The notes beneath the pieces are model-generated. The model was not told the origin of the DNA, did no database searches, and worked only from the letters and a program-made list of their open reading frames with translations. From the NCBI GenBank assembly GCA_001782165.1, contig MFNV01000009.1, positions 1-56,122 of the forward strand: a DNA stretch of 56,122 bases, written 5' to 3'. Source of the DNA: Candidatus Levybacteria bacterium RIFCSPHIGHO2_01_FULL_41_15 (GTDB lineage Bacteria; Patescibacteriota; Microgenomatia; Levybacterales; UBA12049). Shown here one piece after another: positions 50,807 to 56,122 of this stretch (position 1 is its first letter; each line of letters opens with the position of its first letter). Position numbers and translations under genes: made by a program.

Positions 50807-51314
50807 CTTCAGAAAGATTTTTTAAGATTGTGATTGCTTGTAATAAGTCACTCCCTGTTTTCAATTTTATTAAATAATAAGTCCTTAAATTGTTGTCTGT
50901 TGTGTCTTTATAAAGTTTTTCCTTAGACAGGACTCCAGCCTCTTTATCTGCTAATTCAATTTCTCTCAATTTAGTCTGGTCCTGTAATTCATCAGGTGAT
51001 TGACCAGGTTTGTATTTTATGATGAGTTGATCAGAAACATATGTGTCTTCGGGGGGGAGAGTGATTGTCGGAATAGATTTTGGTGATGGAGCTTGGATAG
51101 AAGGATTGGCCGCAGGGACAGGAGAAAATTTGGGAGTTTGTTTTATCTTTTTTGATTGTCTAAAAAATATAAAAGGAACGATGATAAAAAGAACTAAAAC
51201 TATTACTGCAAGGCCTGCTATAATTTTTTTTGTATTTAAAAAAACAACTATTCTATCAGATAGATTGGGTTTTGGGACTGGAAAGCCTTGCTGAATTTTA
51301 TTTTCTTCATCCAT
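50766..51314 (-). CDS. Stand-alone, membrane-anchored subtilase propeptide-like protein
   Basis: The 182-residue protein has a short cytoplasmic tail, one membrane helix (about 30-51), a Pro-rich linker and a C-terminal domain (about 92-182) visibly related to the propeptide region of the adjacent subtilase. Both show YVS-Q-(V/I)I-KYK-G-SP-EL, KEKL(F/Y)KD and YL(L/I)KLK(S/T)GSD. There is no protease domain. Family knowledge: S8 propeptides fold and inhibit their enzyme, and free I9-type inhibitors exist. This may therefore be a membrane-bound inhibitor or folding assistant of the subtilase, or a relic of duplication. It overlaps the subtilase gene by 41 bases and follows clpC by seven. Confidence 0.75.
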   Translation of the reverse strand: MDEENKIQQGFPVPKPNLSDRIVVFLNTKKIIAGLAVIVLVLFIIVPFIFFRQSKKIKQTPKFSPVPAANPSIQAPSPKSIPTITLPPEDTYVSDQLIIKYKPGQSPDELQDQTKLREIELADKEAGVLSKEKLYKDTTDNNLRTYYLIKLKTGSDLLQAITILKNLSEVDNVETNAIVQPF

Positions 51315-51321
51315 AAATCAC

Positions 51322-53886
51322 TTAAGCCTTTGGGGACATTTGTGTACCATCGCTTCCCATTGTGAGCGGCGGGTTTGGAATTGAGTTTTGAGTTGGTGTT
51401 CCATTTATTAGCGGCTGGCTAGGAATTTGTTCTCCATCTGAATTTTGAGAACTCTGGACTTGGGGAGGAGCTTTTGAAAAAGTGAATTCTTCTTTTTGAC
51501 TATCATAATTTATCAAAATCTTGTCTCCTGCAACAAAAGTTTTGTTGATAATACGAATTGCAATTGGATTTTCGATTGCGCTTTGAATAAGGCGTCTTAA
51601 AGGTCTTGCTCCATAAACAGGATCATATCCTTCTTTTGCCAGTCTGTCCAATGCTTCTTTTGTTATATCCAGATCAAATCCTTGCTGATTTAAAAGTTTC
51701 TTTGTCGCGTTTATTCCTAACTTTGCGACTTCGGTCATATTCTTCTGAGACAGTGGCTCAAATATTACAACCTCGTCAAAACGGTTTAGGAGCTCGGGTT
51801 TGAAGAATTTTCGAAGCTCGGCGAACAAGATTTTTGAAAGTTCTTCAAATCTTTTAGCTTCTTCCTGCGGGGAAATTTCCTTACCTTGCCCCGCCGAGGC
51901 GGGGTCTTCTTTTTTATTTTGCTCAAGCTGCTGCTGAATCAAAACGCTTCCGATATTTGAAGTTGCAATTATAATAGTATTCTTAAAAGAAATTGTATTT
52001 CCCTTATTATCTGTAAGACGTCCGTCCTCAAGAAGCTGAAGTAGAATATTGAAAACATCAGGGTGGGCCTTTTCTATTTCATCCAAGAGAACAATTGAGT
52101 AAGGTTTTGTTCTAACTGCCTCCGTAAGCTGACCGCCCTCCTCATATCCTACATATCCAGGAGGAGCGCCGATAAGCTTTGCTACTTCATGTTTTTCCAT
52201 GTATTCACTCATGTCAAGTCTAGCCATTGCCTCTTCTTTTCCAAAAAGAAGCTCGGCCAGTGTTTTTGCAAGTTCTGTTTTTCCAACACCTGTTGGACCT
52301 AAGAAAATAAAAGATGCGATGGGCCTGTTTGCGCTGGATAGTCCGATTCTTCCTCGTCTTACAGCTTCTGCAACTGCGGCAACAGCATTTTCTTGATTTA
52401 TTAATTTCTTGTGAATAGTCTCTTCAAGGTGAAGCAATTTTTCACTTTCGTTTTCTGTAAGTTTTGTTATAGGAATTCCCGTCCAACCTGAAACAACTTT
52501 TTCTATATCGCTTTTGGAAACTGAGTTATCAGATCTTTTTCCTGCATTTAATTCAAGCCTTGCCTCTGCTGCTGCCTCATCCAAAAGATCTACTGCCTTA
52601 TCGGGCAAAAATCTTTCTCCTATATACCGCTTTGATAATCGGACAGATTCTTCAAGAGTTACATCGGGCAAAACTATTTTGTGAAAGTTCTCATACTTTG
52701 GTCTTAAAACCTTAAGCATCTCAACTGCGGTTTTTTCATCCGGCTCCGCAATCAGAACCGGCTGAAATCTTCTCTCAAATGCTTTATCCTTTTCAAAATA
52801 TTTTCTGTATTCAGTTGTAGTAGTCGTTCCAATTATCTGAAGCTGTCCACGTGCTAAAAATGGTTTTATTATATTTGAGGCATCCAAAGCTCCCTCTGTA
52901 TCTCCTGCTCCAATAAGCGTGTGGATTTCGTCTATAAAAAGAACTACTGTTCCGCTTGCCGCTTGTGTTTCTTTAATAACATTTCGCAGTCTTTCTTCAA
53001 ATTCTCCTCGGTGAGAGGCGCCAGCGACTAAAGATGACAAATCGAGCTGAATTATTCTTTTTGAAAGCAAATCCTTTGGAGCAGATCCTTCAACTATTTT
53101 CTGTGCAAGTCCTTCTACAACTGCCGTTTTCCCAACCCCTGCTTCTCCTATGATAACCGGGTTATTCTTGGTTCGCCTAAGTAAAATGTGAATTACTCTT
53201 TCTATTTCTGTATCTCGTCCTGCAACCGGGTCAAGTTCTCCATTTTTTGCCTGATCTGTTAAATCTACTCCATAACTTTCAAGAGCCGATTTTCTTCCCT
53301 TTACATAAGTCGAAGATTTGGAAAGTGTTTTCTCTAAATCTTCTTTTTTAATTCCTTCATTTTGAAGAATATTTGATGAAGTTGCTTGGGAGAATAGCGC
53401 GAGCAAAAGATCCTCGGGTGTTATAAACTCAACTCCTCTGCCTTTTACCATTGCGTAAGCTTCATCAAGAATTTTTTTGGTTGTATCGCTTAAAGTCTGC
53501 TCTCCAATAAAATTTCCCATCGTCTGCCTACCCTGAATTTCTTTAACTATTTTTGTTGGATCCTGGGAAAATTGGGAAATTAATTTAAAAATTTCTCCGT
53601 CATATAAAAGACCGGTCATTAGCTGATCTGGCTCTATTAAAGCTTGTTTAATTCTTTTTGCCTCCTGTTGTGCAAGATTTAAGACTTGAGTAGCTCTCGT
53701 ATCTAAATGGGATAAAACCGAAAGTCCCTGTCTGATACTTGGCTCCATAGGAGAAGGTGCGATGTTTACTGAAGGCTGGGAAACAACTGGATTCTGAGGG
53801 GTAAATGCTTGTGACGGCGGCTCTGGACCTTGATGCATTGGATTATCAGCTATATATTTTCTTGAACCGAATAAATTTCCGAACAT
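51322..53886 (-). CDS. clpC: ClpC/ClpA-type AAA+ unfoldase
   Basis: The 854-residue protein has a Pro/Gln-rich extension (1-50), two Clp_N repeats (about 60-200), and two intact AAA modules. D1 has Walker A GEAGVGKT (247-254) and [16 protein letters not shown]2 has GPTGVGKT (about residue 533) and [29 protein letters not shown]. The middle domain that ClpB or ClpC carries is nearly absent, and no IGF/LGF ClpP loop is seen; at that place is a low-complexity [16 protein letters not shown] stretch from an inserted palindrome. Its partner protease is therefore uncertain. The C-terminus is a Ser/Gln/Pro-rich tail. Confidence 0.93.
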   Translation of the reverse strand: MFGNLFGSRKYIADNPMHQGPEPPSQAFTPQNPVVSQPSVNIAPSPMEPSIRQGLSVLSHLDTRATQVLNLAQQEAKRIKQALIEPDQLMTGLLYDGEIFKLISQFSQDPTKIVKEIQGRQTMGNFIGEQTLSDTTKKILDEAYAMVKGRGVEFITPEDLLLALFSQATSSNILQNEGIKKEDLEKTLSKSSTYVKGRKSALESYGVDLTDQAKNGELDPVAGRDTEIERVIHILLRRTKNNPVIIGEAGVGKTAVVEGLAQKIVEGSAPKDLLSKRIIQLDLSSLVAGASHRGEFEERLRNVIKETQAASGTVVLFIDEIHTLIGAGDTEGALDASNIIKPFLARGQLQIIGTTTTTEYRKYFEKDKAFERRFQPVLIAEPDEKTAVEMLKVLRPKYENFHKIVLPDVTLEESVRLSKRYIGERFLPDKAVDLLDEAAAEARLELNAGKRSDNSVSKSDIEKVVSGWTGIPITKLTENESEKLLHLEETIHKKLINQENAVAAVAEAVRRGRIGLSSANRPIASFIFLGPTGVGKTELAKTLAELLFGKEEAMARLDMSEYMEKHEVAKLIGAPPGYVGYEEGGQLTEAVRTKPYSIVLLDEIEKAHPDVFNILLQLLEDGRLTDNKGNTISFKNTIIIATSNIGSVLIQQQLEQNKKEDPASAGQGKEISPQEEAKRFEELSKILFAELRKFFKPELLNRFDEVVIFEPLSQKNMTEVAKLGINATKKLLNQQGFDLDITKEALDRLAKEGYDPVYGARPLRRLIQSAIENPIAIRIINKTFVAGDKILINYDSQKEEFTFSKAPPQVQSSQNSDGEQIPSQPLINGTPTQNSIPNPPLTMGSDGTQMSPKA
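51889..51904. repeat. In-frame CCCCGCC/GGCGGGG palindrome in clpC
   Basis: CCCCGCC-GA-GGCGGGG has 7-base perfect arms and is translated as DPASAGQ in the D2 loop where ClpP-binding sequences usually lie. It is another GC-rich dispersed element. Confidence 0.65.
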
Positions 53887-53891
53887 ATTTT

Positions 53892-53966
53892 TTACTGTGA
53901 ACAGGTAAATGGATAGGTGGCTCCGACAACCGCAACAATAATTAAAATCAATGTTCTTTTATTCAT
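53892..53966 (-). CDS. Possible 24-residue secreted or membrane peptide
   Basis: ATG 53966 to TAA 53892 encodes MNKRTLILIIVAVVGATYPF and four more residues with one Cys. It has the basic start and hydrophobic core of a signal peptide or single membrane helix. It lies in the gap between the VirB6-like gene and clpC, on the same strand, with AT-rich -10-like text upstream. It could be a genuine tiny protein or chance. Confidence 0.3.
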   Translation of the reverse strand: MNKRTLILIIVAVVGATYPFTCSQ

Positions 53967-54023
53967 ATACTATATACTCATGGTAGCATTTTATAACGCC
54001 TATAACAATTATCAAGGTCAGGT

Positions 54024-56122
54024 TTATTCATTAGTATTTATATCCTCTTTGGAAGAGGGCTTTGATTGATTCTCGGACTCCTCGATTTCTCTTTGTTCTT
54101 CAAGTTCCATTTCTTTGGGTTTTTCTTCTCTTTTTGTTTGCGTACCAAGCATTGTTGACTCCTCCTCTTCCTTCTTGCCTAACTCCTCAATAATAGACTT
54201 TGCCGCCTCGAGTTTTGCCTTAAGATACGCTATTACTTCTGTCTGAGCAAACCCTCCGATTAGGAGAAAAGGTAAGATCGCTCCAACTGCTTCCATTCCT
54301 TTTGTTATATTCTGAGTATCGGATGAGACCAAAAGATTAATAGTTCCGGAGATTTTATCTATATCATTTAGAATCCATTCTTTTCTGTTTCTTTGTTTTC
54401 CCTCTATGGACTTTGGCGGCTCAAGCTTTAAGTAATTTTCCTGCCATATCTTCTTAACAGATTCGTAATCGTCAATACTTACAGCCTGGACTCGATTTGC
54501 TGCCGGGAAGCTTGCCTTAGCAAATCCTTTAAGATCTGCTGCTCCCGCAGCTTCTAGGAGAGAGACTGCAAGAGCACTGCCTTTTTCTTTTGCTTCAAGT
54601 AATTGCTGTTTTATATTATCATCTATTCCGGCTTCTCCTTTTTGCATCGTAGACAAAATTGATTTTGCCAGTGGGTCGCCATTTTGTTGAGCTTGTGTTA
54701 AAGCATTCTTTATGGAACTCGACTGAAGAACTTCAATCAATTTGGCTGTTTCGATTTCCGATGCTTTAAGACCTGTTTTAGATACTGCTCCTGCTGCCGA
54801 TAGAATAGAAGTTGCCAGTGGGTCGCCTCTTTGAGCTTCTTGTTTCAACCTTTCCTGCAATGAATTGTATCTCTCTCTTTGCGTTGGAACTGTAACGCGT
54901 TTTGGATTTGCTATTCCCTCTAGTGTCTCGTGTAGTCTTGCAATATCCTGATGCTTTCCAATATCGGATGACAAAAGAGAAGTTTCGTATTGTGCTATAT
55001 CTCTCATCGTAGGAATACTTAAATTTGCCAATCTAAGAAAATCAGAACTCATCTGCGCACTTCTTATATTAGCTGCTTGAGCGTTGATTATTGCCTCATT
55101 TGCTCTTATTTCCGGAATTGAAATCTTAGCAGGTATAAATGGCAACGGACGGGCAAGTCCTTCGGGTTGGACTGATGGAGGCGGAGGCTGTCCTGCGGTT
55201 CCTCGCCCAACCAAAGAAGATCCACCCGCTATCAATTGTTTTATTATTGTACTTTCCCCAAAAGAAAAATCATGAAGAAAATCAAGAAATATTTGGAGAA
55301 GAAGAAACGGCAAAATAATAACTACCCAAAGCATTAAAAGAGCTATCACATATAAAGCAAACGTGTCCCTATTATTAACGCTATTAGTTAAACTGACTAT
55401 TTGCCCTGGGCCTCCCAAAAGAATACTGATCGCAGTTGGATACACTTGGTCTCCGTTAAAGATGAAATTTAGCGGAATACCTGAGATGGCGCTTGTACTT
55501 GAACTCCATAGATGAACGAGTCCGGAAAGAAAGATTGCAAATATTGGAGCATATAAAAGCCAGCGGAAAAATTCACCCATCCAAATCTTTGCAGTATTTC
55601 TAATTGGGGAATACAAAAGGAGAAGCGGAAATATTGGCGAAATTACAATAAAAAACCAAAGAATTATTTTTCTAAGAATCAGAATTCCGGTCATTACATA
55701 ATAAGTAAGGGCAGTTAATTTAATAAGAAGAAGAGAGACAAAAACAGACTCGTCAAATTCTGCCCCAAATTTCCTATACCCTTGAAAATCTTCGTATTTA
55801 AATCCCACAAACAAAAGGTCTTTTTGAGAGATTATTTGTCCAGCAAAGGTAGGGCTCTTAAGAAAAAACCCTTGTATTGCATCTGTTATTTGATAGATAA
55901 ATTGAATAAGAGCAAAAGAAAAAGTAACTAAAAGAAGTATCATTATAAATCTTGGAATAAATTTCATTACTGTTATGTTTTTCCCTCGGGTAACTATAAT
56001 TACAAAGGCTGATACAAGAACAAAGAGAGTAAAGAAGGCATAAACAATATTTCTGATTGTTGCCCAGAAAGTTGCCAGAGGATTATTGCTTCCGCTTGAA
56101 ACGGATGACCAGTTATAATTTG
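54024..56122 (-). CDS. VirB6/TrbL-like polytopic membrane protein, 5' end beyond the window
   Basis: An ATG-bounded frame begins at 55967, but the reading frame stays open through to 56122 (about 51 more codons, including a hydrophobic IVYAFFTLFVLVSAFVIIV segment), so the true start lies to the right. The visible part has six or more membrane helices in its N-terminal 260 residues, then a long Ala/Gln/Lys/Glu-rich soluble region with the near-repeat words GDPLATSILSAAGA and GDPLAKSILSTMQ. The layout resembles VirB6/TrbL-type type IV secretion channel proteins, frequent in CPR genomes, possibly for pili or DNA uptake. The family call is an inference from topology. Confidence 0.6.
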   Translation of the reverse strand, partial: NYNWSSVSSGSNNPLATFWATIRNIVYAFFTLFVLVSAFVIIVTRGKNITVMKFIPRFIMILLLVTFSFALIQFIYQITDAIQGFFLKSPTFAGQIISQKDLLFVGFKYEDFQGYRKFGAEFDESVFVSLLLIKLTALTYYVMTGILILRKIILWFFIVISPIFPLLLLYSPIRNTAKIWMGEFFRWLLYAPIFAIFLSGLVHLWSSSTSAISGIPLNFIFNGDQVYPTAISILLGGPGQIVSLTNSVNNRDTFALYVIALLMLWVVIILPFLLLQIFLDFLHDFSFGESTIIKQLIAGGSSLVGRGTAGQPPPPSVQPEGLARPLPFIPAKISIPEIRANEAIINAQAANIRSAQMSSDFLRLANLSIPTMRDIAQYETSLLSSDIGKHQDIARLHETLEGIANPKRVTVPTQRERYNSLQERLKQEAQRGDPLATSILSAAGAVSKTGLKASEIETAKLIEVLQSSSIKNALTQAQQNGDPLAKSILSTMQKGEAGIDDNIKQQLLEAKEKGSALAVSLLEAAGAADLKGFAKASFPAANRVQAVSIDDYESVKKIWQENYLKLEPPKSIEGKQRNRKEWILNDIDKISGTINLLVSSDTQNITKGMEAVGAILPFLLIGGFAQTEVIAYLKAKLEAAKSIIEELGKKEEEESTMLGTQTKREEKPKEMELEEQREIEESENQSKPSSKEDINTNE

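Noticed and set aside
1-56122. UGA recoding to glycine (Gracilibacteria/Absconditabacteria type)
   Set aside because: Several genes end in TGA with exact overlaps to the next start (ATGA and GTGA), and no conserved Gly is encoded by TGA in the genes read.
1-56122. tRNA, rRNA, tmRNA or CRISPR arrays
   Set aside because: All gaps were read for a T-arm-like GGTTCGA with acceptor pairing and for spaced direct repeats. The GGTTCGAGC at about 33162 has no matching arms, and no regular repeat-spacer pattern was found.

Overview
This AT-rich window reads like a bacterium of the Candidate Phyla Radiation (Patescibacteria). The best guess within that group is the Microgenomates side; this is inference, because no 16S gene is present. 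The grounds are: stripped-down versions of universal proteins (IF-2 without its N-terminal domains, AlaRS without C-Ala, a Lon-type AAA module without its protease), an archaeal-type AMP phosphorylase, an actin-like/baseplate-J-like chimera beside a sortase, a VirB6-like membrane protein, and GC-rich palindromes inserted in frame in genes. TAG and TGA both act as stops (tuf ends in TAG; several couplings use ATGA or GTGA), so this is genetic code 11, not the UGA-Gly code of Gracilibacteria and Absconditabacteria. No tRNA, rRNA, CRISPR array, integrase or transposase was seen, and no gene-free stretch exceeds about 250 bases.

Layout. 1-220 is the start of a HicB-like antitoxin running off the left edge. 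300-16409 (almost all minus) is a scattered str/rpoBC region: rpoB, rpoC, rpsL and rpsG, then an interruption (TrpR-like regulator, split-barrel FMN protein, PgeF-like protein), then fusA, a cupin, tuf, two small unknown genes and rpsJ. 16550-24877 is a mixed accessory stretch: nth, yjbQ, DUF763, thpR, msrB, a DUF4242-like protein, FKBP and several unknowns. 24944-32401 (plus) is a tightly coupled operon: alaS, actin-like/baseplate-like chimera, sortase, a 49-residue peptide, AMP phosphorylase, mltG. 32501-36681 holds envelope and division genes: YtxH-like, DUF948-like, RodZ-like, ftsK. 36746-46227 is RNA and translation: nusA, infB, a degenerate DHH protein, rpsO, pnp, Lon-like AAA, RNase J. 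46339-56122 is a membrane and proteolysis cluster: VirB6-like protein (open at the right edge), ClpC, an anchored propeptide-like protein, a subtilase, a membrane protein, and a second ClpC that is membrane-anchored with a dead first ATPase domain.

The most notable points are: (1) a nine-codon scar of the rpsG 3' end about 700 bases from the real one, bracketing a TrpR-family regulator that also has a near-identical palindromic operator on each side; (2) the membrane ClpC paralogue with destroyed Walker A and B in D1, coupled to a small membrane protein; (3) a stand-alone copy of the subtilase propeptide domain, membrane-anchored and overlapping the subtilase gene; (4) several sigma70-like promoters whose -10 boxes lie only 6-10 bases before start codons, predicting leaderless mRNAs for nusA, rpsO, the Lon-like gene and others.
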